This document shows positions 34,036 through 47,558 of a stretch of 64,000 nucleotides of DNA, in pieces. Position 1 is the stretch's first letter, and every line of letters starts with the position of its first letter. The notes under the pieces were generated by a model that made no database searches, had not been told where the DNA came from, and worked only from the letters and a program-made list of their open reading frames with translations. The stretch is from contig JAEVHH010000002.1 of NCBI GenBank assembly GCA_017607445.1, positions 7,966,001-8,030,000 on the forward strand, given 5' to 3'. This DNA is from Histoplasma ohiense. Taxonomy: Eukaryota; Ascomycota; Eurotiomycetes; Onygenales; Ajellomycetaceae. The position numbers were made by a program, and so were the translations under genes.

Positions 34036-37000
34036 CTGTACTGTCTGTATAGACTTGGAACTGCTGTGGGGGGCTGTCAGATGATGTGTGCTCAAGCAGC
34101 TGTGTTACTTTGTGCAGTACTGTGTGTAGAACTGTGTGTGATTAAGCAGTTCTACAAAGTCTGTAGAAGTCAGAGACTCTAGATAGACAACAGCTGTTGT
34201 CTGATTGTGTGGCTGTGCTGCTGATATTTTGAGTCAGTGAGAGAAGTATCTCTGTGAGTGTTGACAGAGTATCAAATGTTCTGAGTTTTTGTTGTGTTCA
34301 CAGATACAGACAAGTCTCACATCTGTATGCTGAAAGTGTCTGTGATATCAAAAGAAGTTTCTATGAGAGAAGTGAAGTGTGAATCAGTGATGAAGAGTAT
34401 GCTGTGATATACTGAGCTCTGAAGAAATCTTTACTTAATATTCCACAGTTGATCTGCTGAATTTTCAGTTCTGATATCAGTCAGAGAGTTTTTTACAGAC
34501 TCTGCTTCATCATTTTTACTCTGTTTTTTGATTGAGCTGCTTGGCCACTGTGCAGATCTCACTGACTGTGAGCATGATCTCAAGTTTATAGACTGAAACT
34601 GTAGTAGATGAGACTGTCTGCTTAGTCAGATGATCTACTTTCTCATTGTTCTCTATTTTCATATACTCAGAGACTCATTTCAGACTCATATTATATTGTC
34701 TGAGGAGCTTGTGACAGCAGCTGTAGACTCAGTTTGAGAAGACTGCTGCATTGCTCTGTATATCTCAGATGACTGAGATATTATCAAGACAGAGTCAGAT
34801 CTGAGAGCTGATGCTGTCATCTGTGACACAGAGTAGAAGCTTCACTGTGCACTCTAATACACAGCAGACATCAACTGTCTCAGTGTTGAAGATATGTGAT
34901 ATAGAACTCAGTGCAGCTGAGAAGCTGATCAGTTCTTTATTTCTCTGATAGACTATAAAGCTATAGTTCATCTGTCTGCTGTTGTCAAGAATCTGTTCTG
35001 ATTCATCTGAGAAAATATATAGATCTGTTGAAGATTGACTTTTTTATCATTTTTTGAATGTCTGAGCAGTATTTTTTTTATCTACACTCTCTGTGGAGTC
35101 TGTTCTGCATCTCTCTGAGTAGTGTGAAATGACAAGTGTGGATCTATTGACTGTAGACAGCAGTACTCTCAATCTCTGAATCTTGATCTTCAGATACTGC
35201 TGAGTTTCAGTCTTTCTTTTATATATGATCATTGAGAGAGCTATTTGTAAAGTCAGTGAATGTCTCTCATTCATCATCTGAAGCCTTGTCACAAAACATA
35301 TTTTGATCTTCTTCAGAGCTATCATTGCTGATGAAAGTTCAGCATTCTGATATAGAGTTGCAATGAGTGTTGTATGAAAAACTGAAAGGATTTCTTTGAT
35401 TGTCATAATAAACATCTTCTCAACTATTCTCATATATTATCTCAGATGAGAGTTGATCTTCTCATTTCTGTCTGTGTATCTTGCTGACTGTGTGCAACTG
35501 CTGTACCAGACCTCTGTGCTATAGAGCAGTGAGAGAATTATATAGATAGTGATTATCTTTCACAGAGCATCTGCTGAGAGCTCATCTCTGATCTTTCTTA
35601 AACTTTGAATATGCTGAGTCACAGTTCTTGTCTTCTTTGTCTGAGCAGAGATATGTGATCTTCAGATGAGTCTTCTGTCAAAGTGTACATTCAATCAATG
35701 AAATACTGACTTCTGTTCAGCTGAGACAGTGACAGAGTGTATGATCAGATTCTCTGATACAATCACTGATGATGCTTCATTATATTGCTTTCTTGTGAGA
35801 TGAATTATTTCAAGTTTCTTTAATGTGAAGATCATCTTGTTTGTCTCCTCTCATCTCAGAATACTCTGTATATCATGGCTGAGAAGAGTAGTATTGCTGT
35901 CAAGTAAGTATATAGTCTGTCAAATATTCAGATTATTTGTATAGTCAAAGTATAATTCTGAGTTCTGTCACAGCAGCTCTGTCAGATATAGAAGAAACAG
36001 TATTGATGACAGAGAAGATCTCTGTAATGTACTATATTGCATCTGATATGCTGCTGTGATAGTCTTTTTCAGCTGAATCTGAGCTCTGTGTTTGATGAGA
36101 AAGCTGTCAATAAGTTGTAGCAGTTCATATAATCATCTCTGTTCTGTCATCTACTGAAGCAGCTGTCTGCACAGCACAGTATCAAAGACACTCTGTATAT
36201 TCATTGTGATCATGAATATCTTCTTGTTTTGTGTGAAGACTGTCTTTATTTCATGAGTGAAAGCAGCTATCAGATTCATTGCAGATTATCTGAGCAGTGT
36301 TTCTTCATACTGTAAGCTGACTACATCATAAATAAGTGCTGTGTACATCAGTTGTCTTGCAATAATGTATTTCAGTCTCTTGAAAATTACTGAGAAAAGA
36401 GTAATAAATCTTCAGAAGTGAACTGAGCTTCTGTCTCTCTTATCTATTTTAAATATCATTGTCATCTCTATCAGCTTTCAGATTTGTGAGAAGTGGCAGA
36501 GTTGAAAGCAGCAGTTGTATAGCTACTGTATAAAAAGAAACATATACTATCAATATATTTTGAGCAGCTGCACTGTGATTCTATCTGTGTCTGAAGAGAT
36601 ACTCTGTACTTCAATGATATTGCACTCTATCTTCTTTATCTCAATCTGAGAGTCTCAGAGCAGATTTCTTATCCTGCTTCAGTGCTCATTATTCAATGAA
36701 TTGTATTTTAGATTATCAGCTGAGTTGTATTGCTTCAGAATAGTTTGTCAAAATGTCTCAGCTTTGACAGCTGTCTCTTCTATAATCTGATTCTCAATCA
36801 TCAGAGAGAATACTCTGAGATTGAGTTTCAGCTTATATCATGCTATCATTCAGTACAGATCTCTGTCATTCTGATTTCATTGATTATCTGTCTTCAGTAT
36901 ACATGCTTGATCTTGTGTACTGTGTTCTTGAACTGATGTTTTGTGGTCTCTGTCTGATGAGTGGTAAGCTCTTGATGTGCTCTTCAGCAGTCTGCTGTTC

Positions 37001-38930
37001 ATCAGAGAATTGTAGTCTGTTCTTGTTGCACTGACTTACTGACTGTCTGAGCTGCAGTCAGAAGATTCTGAGTGAAGTGTTGAATCAGATTATCAAGCTG
37101 TGCTGCATTCTCAACTCTATTTGAGTAAAATATGTTCATTATGAGATCTCTGACAAGATCTGCAAAGAGCTTCAGCTGAGAGTCTGTGACTTTAATCTGA
37201 GCTCTGCTCTGCTGTGTCTGAGATGTTGTTGACAGTATAGTAATTATAGACTGATGATCTGAGCTGCAGTGTAAATCTTGACACACTGAAGTGAAAGCAA
37301 AGATCACATTGAAAAAGATGAAATTAATTATATAGTCTGCTATATGAGTTGAAATATCTATCTCTCTCACAAAGTTCATTTCATGTTCACTGATTTACTG
37401 AACAAGCTTCTCTTCTCAGTGCAGATTTGCTGTCTCTGATTCAAAGACATTATATCATACATTGAAATCCTCATCTACTAGACAGTGAGCTGATGAACTC
37501 AAATTGATCAGATAGTTCATGACTGTGTCTGTCTCAGACTGTCTGTACACATTGAGAATGTGGCAGTCATTGACACTGATTTACAGCAGATCTCTGTTTT
37601 GCACAGATTGATGTTGCTGTGCTTTTATCTTTGAACTTTTGTGTATGTATATCATGATTTGAGATCTTTTCTTCTTTTGCTGCTTCAGATTAGTGTCATC
37701 TCAGTGATCTATAAATACAAAGCACTCATATACTGAGTGATTAGAAGTTTTGATGTCAGAGTGTGTGTAAGATTTCTGTATACAGATCACTTCACAGCTC
37801 TGTTTGAAAGCAAGCTGTAGAGCTACTGTGTGACAGAGAGCTGCTCTAACTGTATTTGCTCAAAAGATCTGCAGAGAGTGATTTTTCTGCTGATTGTTTC
37901 TGCAGTGTCAGCTGTATTGCTGATGTTGATATTCTAGTAAAAGAAGTTATTTAATGAGCTGCTGTCAAAGTTCATCTATGAAATGAGATTGAAGAGTCTC
38001 AGATCTGTTGTCTGTATACTGAGACTAGACTACTTTTTGACTGCTTGACTATACTGCTGCTCTGCTGTGCAGATTGAGTGTTGTCTGATGTGAATCATCT
38101 GTCAGATGATATTCTCTTCACTGATAAAGTTCTGAATAGCTGTCTGTTTGTGAAGTGCTAGCTCAGTGAGCTGTGTTGACTGAGTTGATTGAGTAGATGA
38201 TGTAGATATCATCACTGTGATCATTGATGCTGATTGTGTTGATAGTGATTGTTGCTTCTGAGCATCTCTGTGACATCTGTTGTCAAGATGATGAACAGCT
38301 GCTAGCTTCTTTTGAGTTAGATGTCTGAGAATGCTGTTCATATATCTGAGTGTGACAGAGTAGTGTTGATGTTCAGCTGAATAGAGTTGACAGCAGTTGA
38401 TATATTATGATGCTCTTTTGCACTTCATATCTGTTGATCTTTTGTGCTGGCTTGTGAGCTCACTGCAGTTGGAGCATCTCATCAGTTGTGCATATTTTGA
38501 TGAATGACAGTATCTCTGATATTCTGAGTCATGTCTCACTGTCAGTGATCTTTTCTCAATGAGTTTGATTCTTTCACTGACATTGAAGAGTGAGAAGTCT
38601 TTCACTGAAATGAGAAAGAAGACAATTCATATAATCTTCTCTGTCTTAAGATTCACTTCATATTATGAGAGTTGACAGTTCACTGATTTTATCTTTGTCT
38701 GAGTCAGAATCTCTCTCTCAATTATCTTGTCTGTGGGAATTCTTATCTCTTCTCAGTTCTGAACAAATTCTGAGATTTCTGAGACAGTATAATTGTACCA
38801 CTGCTCTGATAGCTGAATCTCTGTGGTGTCAAGAACTTCACAGAGAATAGTCACTGTCTTCTCAGTGATCAGAGCATTGTATATACCTCTGTTGCTTGAT
38901 GTAATCACTCAATCTATTCTGATGAACGGC

Positions 38931-40179
38931 AGCAGAGATAAGAGCAGTCAGCAGAATAATCACATACAGAAAATAGAATACAAAATTGAAATGATTCTTT
39001 ACTTCTTACACAATCAGCACAAAAAACAGATGTATACTCACTGCAGATATAAAAAAACATCACATCACTGTTCAGACTATTTTGAATATATATCTTCTTT
39101 CTACAAATGATCAAGTTGAAAGTCATTTGTCAACAAAGAGAACAAAGACACTCATCTGATAAGCTGAAAATATGTGAAGACAGAGAGATGATGCAGAAGT
39201 TGATGTAAATAAATATAATATAAGAGTCTTCATCAATTATAATCTCAATAATGCAGAGACTCTGTACAATTTCATCTATGAAAGTTAGAATGAAAGTTGT
39301 AGAAAAAAAAACAAGAAGAGGTATAATATATACTCAGCACAATCAGTATAAACAACAGCAGAACTCAGAGAATGTGTAAGATTGCTGAATATTTCATACT
39401 TACTTCAAGCAAGAAATGCAATAGACAAATAGCTGATGAAGCAGATTGTGTCATACAATGCTTGTGTATGAAAATATATCTTGATGAAGACAGTGAGAGA
39501 AGAAGAAGAACAGAGAGAATAGAGAGAAGAGCTGTGAAAGATGCATAGAGCTTCTTGAAAAGTGAGTGAAAGAGAAAAGTCAGTATAGAAAGAGAGAGAG
39601 AAATTGATGAAAGTGAAAGAGATAAAATCAAGAAAAGCAGAGAAGACAGAGACACAAATAAAAGCAGAGAAGACAGCAGCAGAGAACAACACAGAGACAT
39701 CTGTTATCTCATCATCATCATCACAAATACTGCCATCACTGTTTATATTCTCACTGATCACTTCACTTACATTCTCATTGTCAACAGAGATAGCTATGTT
39801 GTCATCATCTATTTCTGCAACATCATCATAGACAATCTCCTCAATAGAAGTGAGATTGTGTATGAAAGAGACATCAGAAGAAAAGATGAGACAATAACAA
39901 ATAAAATGAATACTCTGATGATAAGAAATAGAAACTAATGACAATTAGCAACTGCAAAAGCTGTCAGATTAGCTTTTAACAAGATTTGATTGACAAGAAC
40001 TTATCAATAGATCATATAACACAATCAGAACAGCAGAAAATGTGGTGATCAGATGTCATATTATAGAATAAAAAAGCTAGATGTTTGATAGAAGAGAATA
40101 GATGTGTAGAACAATTGAAACAGAGCAAGAGAGATCAAGTAGAAAGAGTATAAGAGAGTGAATAAAAGAGAATAGTTGT
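38931..40179. other. Unassigned repeat-derived DNA between LINE C3 and element D
   Basis: It is AT-rich with mutated composition. The longest frames (39405-39944 minus, 39604-39831 plus) overlap each other and consist of low-complexity Ser/Phe or Lys/Glu stretches. A minus-strand Cys cluster (CADCVRSK...C, about 39000-39060) resembles half of a zinc cluster but is too short to call. Nothing here is assigned to an element. Confidence 0.4.
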
Positions 40180-40450
40180 TGTAATAGACGCAACGAAGAT
40201 ATCTATATTAGGAAATAGCTATGTGGCGATAGAAGAACACAGAACACGCCAGAATTAATGAGAAAGAATATAGCACACAGCATCATAGATGGCTGTAGTG
40301 TATGATGGTCATCTATATAATGGTTGCTGATATCTGTAGATATTAGGAGATCAGTGATTAGCTTTAAATAATAGAGATTGCTACCTTCTTAACATTCTAT
40401 ATGTGTACTTCACACTACTCTCATAATTATACCTACAATCATCTCTTACA
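40180..40450 (+). mobile_element. 5' LTR of element D
   Basis: 271 bp with TGTAA/TTACA ends. It retains several CpG sites (GACGCAACGAAG, GTGGCGATAG). Confidence 0.9.
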
Positions 40451-40559
40451 ATTCTAATTGCTTGAAACTTTATTTGAGTGGTTCATTGTTACACACACCT
40501 ACAATAAAGCACACAATGTTAGTTAAAACACACAATGTTAGTTAAAACACACAAGATGA

Positions 40560-41680
40560 TCTCAACACACACAAGATCTCTTGAAAACCAATCTGAATCC
40601 TTTACTGCCTTCAATGATCACAATGTGTGTTTGCAACAGTTGAATGATCAAACTTGTGAATGAGAGCAGCAATTAGCTATTCTGCATGTACAACAGCAGC
40701 TCAATGAGTTGGAAGCACAGATTTGTGAAGATACTTTTATTGAGTCTCAATTAACTCAGAATATCACCACAGAACCACCACAAAATCAATCTGCAAATGA
40801 TACAGATGATGATAATGAAACATCACTGAAATTGAAGATTAAGAACTATTATCAAGGAAAAAATATATTAGAATTCAAGAACTATAAAGATCACATATTG
40901 ACTCTCTTTACACATCACTGTCAGTATTATCAAAAGAAAGAACACAAGATAAATGATGCTAAACTCTACCTTGACATCCATGTTAAGCAGAAATGATTGA
41001 ATTTTGTATCATTGTATGAGAGATGTGGAGGAGCAACACTGTTGACTTTTGATGATATGTTATCACATCTAGAAATGCAAATTAACAATCCACAGAACCA
41101 GCACTGATTGATGAGTCAAAAGTTTCAAGATACAAAGCAACAAAAATAGCAATCAATACACAATTTCTCTAAATATCTTGAAGACTGAGAATACTACTTA
41201 CCCTCATATAGCAAAGAACAAAGAATGGATAACTTGTGTAGTAAGATATTGAAGATATTACACACTGAACTCAACTGTTGAAATCAAGAGCCTCAGAACT
41301 ACAAAGAGTTGCTTTAAACTCTACAGACTCTCAAGAAAAATATGTCAGAGCAACAGCATACTATTCACAAAGAAAGATCTGTGATATTTGTAGAGAATCA
41401 GTATTATTCTGATAAATCTAGCAACTGTTGAAACAAGAGAAAATGAGAGGAACAAATGAATTCAACTGAACAAATCAAGAAAGATAAATATAACTGAATG
41501 AAGAAGTGTTCTCACTGTCATAAGAAGAATCATATTGCAAATGATTGTTGAATGTTACACTCTGAAAAGCACAACCAAGTTTGATAAGCAAAAAATCAGC
41601 AATTTCAATTATAGAAGCAGCTGCTGCATTGAGAATACAAACAACTAGACTGTGAGATAAATGATTATTGACAATGAATA
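40560..41680 (+). pseudogene. Element D gag
   Basis: A degenerate frame with an opening coiled-coil-like Gln-rich region (QQLNEL, about 40670-40720) and an open stretch 40709-40996. It includes a retrotransposon gag-like KNYYQGKNILEFKNYKDHI block and a CCHC knuckle C-S-H-C-HKKN-H-IAND-C at about 41509-41550. Stop codons (mostly TGA) interrupt it. The exact start is unclear because the first ATGs are followed by stops. Confidence 0.75.
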
Positions 41681-41699
41681 CATAGATGCTGACAGAAGC

Positions 41700-44600
41700 A
41701 GAATGATTGATGATGTGGATGCTAGTGGATTCTAGTGCAGATGCAAACTTTATATCTCATATCTGAGCATCAAAATATTTCTTGAAGACAGAAGATAAAT
41801 CAAAAGTAGTGGAAGCAGTTGATAATCATAAGATTAAATCATATAAACAACAAAGAGCTGCAATGAAAATTATTGATGATGAACATATTCTCTGAGAAGA
41901 ATTCCATCATTTCAAAGAAGCTGACATTAGCAGATATGATGTAATTTTGAGTATGCTGTGATTGAAAGCTGTGAACTCTGATATTGATTGGGTGTGAAGA
42001 TGCTGAATCTATAGAAAAGTATTAAATATTAATCACATACATCTGAATACTGCTAAAGAATTCACAACACTAATTGATGATGGCAATATTATATTCACTG
42101 CTTTATCATTACAAGCTGTGAATGCAGCAACTGAGCCAAATATCTCAGATGATTATAAAGATTATCTTGATATATTCTGAGAAGATATATCTGACATGAA
42201 ACACACATCTCATGATCATGCTATAGATCTCAAACCTGGCAAGGAATTCTCATATCAACTGATATATAACTTATCACCTCAAGAACTCTCTGTCCTCTGA
42301 GAATATATTGAAAAAATATTAGAGAAGAATTGAATACATCTGTTCAAGAGTTCAGCAGATGCATCAGTATTATTCACACTCAAGAAAGATGAAACTCTGC
42401 ATCTTTGTGTGGATTATTGAGAATTGAATGAAATAATGATCAAGAATTGATATCCACTGCTCTTGATAAGTGAAATACTTGATAGATTAGCAGATGTCAA
42501 AATATATATGCAGCTGGACCTTAGAGATGTGTATCATAGAATTCATATACAAGCAGAGAATAAATGAAAAACAGTATTTCAAACATGATATGAACACTTT
42601 GAATATCTAGTCTTATCTTTTGAGCTAATCAATGCCCCTGTGATCTTTCAATCTTATATCAACAAAGCCCTCAGTGATCTTTTAGACATATATTGTGTGG
42701 CTTATCTTGATGATATCATAATCTATTCAAACACACTTGATGAACATGTCATCCATGTTAAAAACATGCTGGAATGATTAAGGTGATGGAGACTATATGC
42801 CAAACTTAGTAAGTGTACATTCCATACAACAGAAATTGAATTTTTGAGTTTTGTGATTATCACACAGAGCATTACTGTTGAGAAACACTGTGTCAATACA
42901 ATTCTAGATTGATCAGAACTGCAAACTATAAATGAATTGCAAATATTTCTAGAATTCATCAATTTCTATCATCAATTCATATACAAGTTCTCAATAATAA
43001 TGGCATCTCTGACTGAATTGTTAAAAGATTACAAAATGAAAAGAAGGAAGAATAACACATCTGTTCAGTTAGACAAAAACTGCAAGCACACAATTTTGCA
43101 GTTAAAAAAATGCTTTACAAAAACATCATTGTTGATTCACTTTGATCCACAGTGAAAACTTCATATAGAAATGGATGGATCTGATGTTGCAATCACCACA
43201 GTAATATCACAATTAATGGATGATGATCACTGACACCCAATTGTGTTTTGGTCTAGAAAGCTCACAGAAATAGAAAGACATTATCAAATATATGATCTAG
43301 AAATATTGCTGATTGTAGAAGCTTTCAGACAATGATGTCACTACTTATATAATAGCAGACACTCAGTAACTGTTTTATCTGATCATATCAATCTTCAGTA
43401 CTTCATGATAATGAAGCAGCTAAATGAATGTCAGATTCACTGAATGAAAATGCCCTCAGCATTTGATTTTGAAATAGAGCACTGTTCTGAGAAAAATAAT
43501 TCTGCAGATGTATCAAGTTGTTGCTCAGATTTTGTAAAACACACAGCTCTCTTGACAGAGCTCTCTACTCTGCAAGAGAAGCTGTATAAGAGAATCTTTA
43601 AGTCACTAAAGACAAAAGAAAACACAAAATTAGATCAATATATCAAGATAATGTGAAAAGATCTGCAAGCTAATAAAAATTGTTGAGTGAAGAAGTCTAT
43701 AGTCATCAATGACAACAACTTCTGCAGAATAAAGAACACATCTGTAGATGAGAATAAGATTACAGATATTACAGAATTAAATCTAGAGACTCTGATATCA
43801 CAGATTCTAGTCATCAAAGTATTTGAGTCTGAAACAGTCTATTATAAAAAGATAGCTGAATCTATCATTGAACTTTTACTGCAGATTCAGAATAGAGATA
43901 CTGATATATCTGAACTTCACAGAAGACTAGAGATGAGTGATACTAGTATAGATAATCATTCAATCTGAACAGTAGATAAAGATGATCTGCTCAGAAAAGA
44001 TGATAAAGTCTATATACTACAAGACAAGATCATAAAACATGAAATAATGAAAATGAATTATGATGATCTTCAAGATGGCCATTTTGAATGTGACAAAATT
44101 ATTGAAGCAATCAAACACAAGTACTTATGACATGATATAAGCAATGAGATTGCAGAATATGTGAGAACTTGCAATATTTGTCAATGCATCAAGATATCAC
44201 AACACAAGCTGTACAGATTGCTACAATCACATTCAGTGTCAGATAAAAAATAGCATACAATTAACATGAACTTTATTGAAGGCCTGTCAGATAATAAAAA
44301 GAGAAGTCAAATCTATAATACTATTATTGTATTTATTGATTTATTCATCAAATGAGCCATAATTGTGTCCACATCTTCAGAGCTAGATGCAGAAGAACTC
44401 ACAGATATTATTGTATGAAAAATTGCAAAGAACTTTGATTTATCTGTGAACATTATTAGCAATCAAGATTCATTAATAAATAGCAAGTTTTGATCAACAT
44501 TATGTTATCTGCTTCATATTCAACAAAAATTATCAATGGCATTCCACCTGCAAACTGACAGTCAGACAGAACAATTGAATCAGATGATTGAACATTATCT

Positions 44601-45342
44601 TCACACATATTGCAACTACCAGCAAGATAATTGGATAGAATGGATTTCTCTGACACAATGAGCATATAATAACATCTTTCATACATTGATAAAAATGACA
44701 TCATCTGAAGCAATGATCAGCCGATCAACTGAACTTTGTATAGATGTGAAACCCCCAAGCACAGATGTGTCAAAATCAGTGATGAAACAAGTGAAACAGA
44801 TGAAGCAAGCAGAGAATAAGATCTGAGAATGTCTGAAAGCTGTCAAAGCAGCTGAGAAAAAGTATTACAATCAGTATCATATATCAAAAAGCTTTAAAAT
44901 AGAGAACTGAGTAATGCTGCATGCAAAAAATATATTCATCTTGCAATTCTCACTCAAACTAGATCATCAATTTTTGAGTTTCTTTCAAATAATTGATATC
45001 CATGATACACAGATGTACAAACTGAAACTCACACTGTAATATAAAGAAATTCATCTCATATTCCATATTTCTCTTCTCAAATCATATCATGCACACAACA
45101 GACAAATCCTGCAAGCAGAACTGATAATTATAGATGCATAAGAGAAATGAAAAGTTGAAGCTATATTAAACAAGTATCAGTATCACAGTCAAACACAATA
45201 TCTTGTCAAATGAAAAGATTGTACAAATGCAGATAATTCTTGAGAATCTGAGGAAAACTTGATGAACAGTCAGAAGTACTTGAAACAGTTTAATAAAATC
45301 TATCAGAAGTCAGTCAGTAAATGAAAACAAAGAAGACAATAA
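41700..45342 (+). pseudogene. Element D pol: protease, RT, RNase H, integrase with chromodomain
   Basis: Protease: LVDSSADANFIS near 41725-41760 (family DSGA). RT: YLDDIIIYS near 42704-42730, catalytic pair intact. RNase H: EMDGSDVAI near 43165 and SRKLTEIERHYQIYDLEIL near 43255. Integrase: His/Cys motif (H...H, C-N-I-C near 44170-44185), core with SNQDSLI near 44456 and TDSQTEQLNQM near 44556. The C-terminus (about 45150-45315) is a chromodomain with YLVKWKDCTNADNSWESEENL. This places it among chromoviruses, whose chromodomain reads heterochromatin marks. TGA at Trp/Arg positions inactivates it, but less densely than in family A. Confidence 0.88.
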
Positions 45343-45724
45343 TGACTGCTGAATATACTTATTTCATTCAGAGATTAAAAAACAGATCTGCCTCAGCTTG
45401 ATCAGTGTTATTCAAGAAATTGTCATCAAGACAAATCTGCTTATTATCTCAGATTTCCTCAACTGACAAAGCACAACATTTCAATAATGACTTGAAAGCT
45501 GCAATCAGTGATGTAATCACTGAGATCTCATCAATCACTGTTTCAGCTGAAGTCTTAGAAGAATCATCTTATTGAATCTCTCAGATCTTCACAGCAAAGA
45601 ATCTAATCACTGCAGTCACAGCACTCTGTAAAACATTAACATTCAAAGTATTCACATCAGCAATAATTAGATTCTCAGCAGCATTGATAATCATCTGAGT
45701 CAATTCAATGACATCTGCTGACAT

Positions 45725-46509
45725 CTAATAGAAAGTTAATATTATATACTGTAAAAATATTTGTTTTGAATAATAACTTATCAGAATACAGATGTGCTTT
45801 ATCACTGAGCAGTGTTTGCATTTTTTGCATTGACTCTCAGCAGACTCACAATGATGATGAGAGGACATTGTCAAATGTTGAATACAACAACAGCAATATA
45901 CTGCTGTGTTTCTTTCTAACATTTCAACAAAGTCATTCACTTTCTCATCTTCATCTACATTATCAGCCAACTCAAATAACATATCAAGATCTTGACTCAG
46001 TGAGAATGACATCAATGTAATAGTAGAATATGAAAATGTGCTTTCTGAAACACTGCTATGATTGAATGCTATACTCTGCTGTGATAATAAATTATCAGAG
46101 TTTATATAGAATTCTAGAATCTCATCTGCATTCTTATAGATCTGTATATCAAGTACAAATCTCATAACAGCAGTTTGATATATGACAAATCTTTTATCTG
46201 AAACTTTGTTGAAGAGCAGCATTTTATGAAATTCATTAATCAAAGATTGACTGATTTTGTGAAAGTGCTCAGACATCTATAACTCATTAGTATTCTTAAT
46301 AATCTCAGTTTAAAAAAACTTACAGCAGCACAACTTCTATTTGATATATAACAGATATGACAGCATATTCATTCATCATTCACAAAGCAAGAGTATACTG
46401 AGAGATTCTGCAATCTCTTCAGACAACTCAAACAAATGCTCTCAATGACAGACAGTATATCATTCTTCATAGACTTTGAATCAGCAACAGAAACAGCTGA
46501 TTCTGACAT
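45725..46509 (-). pseudogene. Antisense spliced gene inside element D (Cys-rich protein)
   Basis: Between the pol stop and the 3' LTR lies a minus-strand gene. Exon 1 is 46509-46324 (ATG, 62 codons, one TGA at codon 47). The intron is 46323-46277 (47 nt: GTAAGT donor, TACTAAT branch-like site, ATAG acceptor). Exon 2 is 46276-45725 (183 codons, fully open). The phase fits without adjustment. Exon 1 has a Cys array CX2CX11CX8CX2CX6C, which suggests a metal-binding module. Exon 2 adds an acidic segment and a second Cys/His cluster (CCCC...HHHC...CKKCKHC). No known function. The single TGA sits where GG->GA or CG->TG would create it, so the ancestral gene was probably intact at 245 aa. Confidence 0.55.
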
Positions 46510-47051
46510 TCTATCATAACTTTAATTAGTATCATGACTTTATTCAAAGAAGAAGAAAAAGCAAAAGCAATAAGAAAGAAAAACAGATATTGAAGATTGA
46601 AATCAATATTACAATATTGATCAAAGAAATTGCAACAACACAAAACTCAACTCAAAATGAAAAATACAATCACACAATCAAAACTTTGAATTTCACAATA
46701 AAAATTGTATAGAAGAATACAGTGTATTTTGTTTGATAAATTAATGTATTCTTTTTAAATAAAAAATCATTGATGATGATGGTGGTGATGATTTTGTTAG
46801 AGTATGATTTTTGAATGTAAAAGTCAAAGAAAAGAGGTCAGAAGTTGTGTCTAAATCATGATTGAACTGCAATGACACTGAAGATAAAAAAACATTCTTC
46901 TGAAACAGCAACATTTTGAAATTAATCTCAACAATTAATTCAGTCTGATTCTGTGAACTCTATACAATATTAATCATGCAGCACATGTTACAAACTTCAC
47001 ACATTGCAGTAAGAAGCTCTGAAGATCAGATCTTTGAAGAAGAGAGATAAT

Positions 47052-47284
47052 TGTAATAGATGCAACAGAGATATCTATATTAGAAAATAGCTATATGATG
47101 ATAGAAGAACACAGAACACACCAGAATTAATGAGGAGGGATATAGCACACAGTATCATAGATAGCTGTAGTGTGTGATGGTTATCTATATAATGCTTGCT
47201 GATATCTGTAGATATTAGAAGATCAGTGATTAGCTTTGAATAATAGAGATTGCTACCTTCTTAACATCCTACGTGCGTACTTCA
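47052..47284 (+). mobile_element. 3' LTR of element D, truncated
   Basis: The first ~233 bp of the LTR in plus orientation (TGTAATAGATGCAAC...GTACTTCA), then a switch into an inverse LTR. More mutated than the inverse copy beside it. Confidence 0.88.
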
Positions 47285-47287
47285 AAT

Positions 47288-47558
47288 TGTAAGAGATGGT
47301 TGTAGGTATAATTATGAGAGTAGTGTGAAGTATGCATGTAGGATGTTAAGAAGGTAGCAATCTCTATTATTCAAAGCTAATCGCTGATCTCCTAATATCT
47401 ATGGATATCAGTGAGCATTATATAGGCGACCACCATGCGCTATGGCCGCCTATGGTGCTGTGTGCTATGTCCCTCCTCATTAATTCTGGCGTGTTCTGTG
47501 TTCTTCTATCGCCACATAGCTATTTCCTAATATAGATATCTCCGTTGCGCCTATTACA
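47288..47558 (-). mobile_element. Inverse full-length LTR of family D
   Basis: 271 bp, TGTAAGAGATGG...GCCTATTACA, the least mutated D LTR (many CpG). The junction also carries AAT, the inverse of the first bases that follow the 5' LTR at 40451. Confidence 0.92.

Larger units (their letters stand above)
33135..38930 (-). mobile_element. LINE C copy 3 (Tad-like): ORF1, EN, RT, RNase H, 3' tail
   Basis: This is the longest C copy. On the minus strand, ORF1 spans about 38930-38100 with a knuckle-like RCSNCSE...H...C block (about 38470-38405). EN is about 38000-37000 with CSSDHQSI. RT is about 36900-35050, with LL.IFS.IFERII-type start motifs, MITMNIQSVFDTV (family: LxLDVxGAFDxV, the Asp mutated to Asn) and the C-terminal block 35047-35433. 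An RNase H region, a minisatellite and the tail follow down to 33135. All domains are frameshifted or carry stops. The 5' limit is uncertain (38930 or somewhat beyond). Confidence 0.82.
40180..47558 (+). mobile_element. Ty3/gypsy element D (chromovirus) with an inverted terminal LTR
   Basis: 5' LTR 40180-40450 (TGTAATAG...CTCTTACA, 271 bp), gag-pol to 45342, and an antisense gene at 45725-46509. A partial plus-orientation 3' LTR (47052-47284) is followed by a complete LTR in inverse orientation (47288-47558). GTTGT stands on both outer sides (40175-40179 and 47559-47563), which suggests the whole arrangement was integrated as one unit, although a 5-bp match alone is modest evidence. Confidence 0.8.

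Noticed and set aside
39405..39944. 179-codon minus-strand ORF as a gene
   Set aside because: Low-complexity Ser/Phe-rich, overlapped by another open frame on the plus strand, and no motif. Probably a chance opening in AT-rich DNA.
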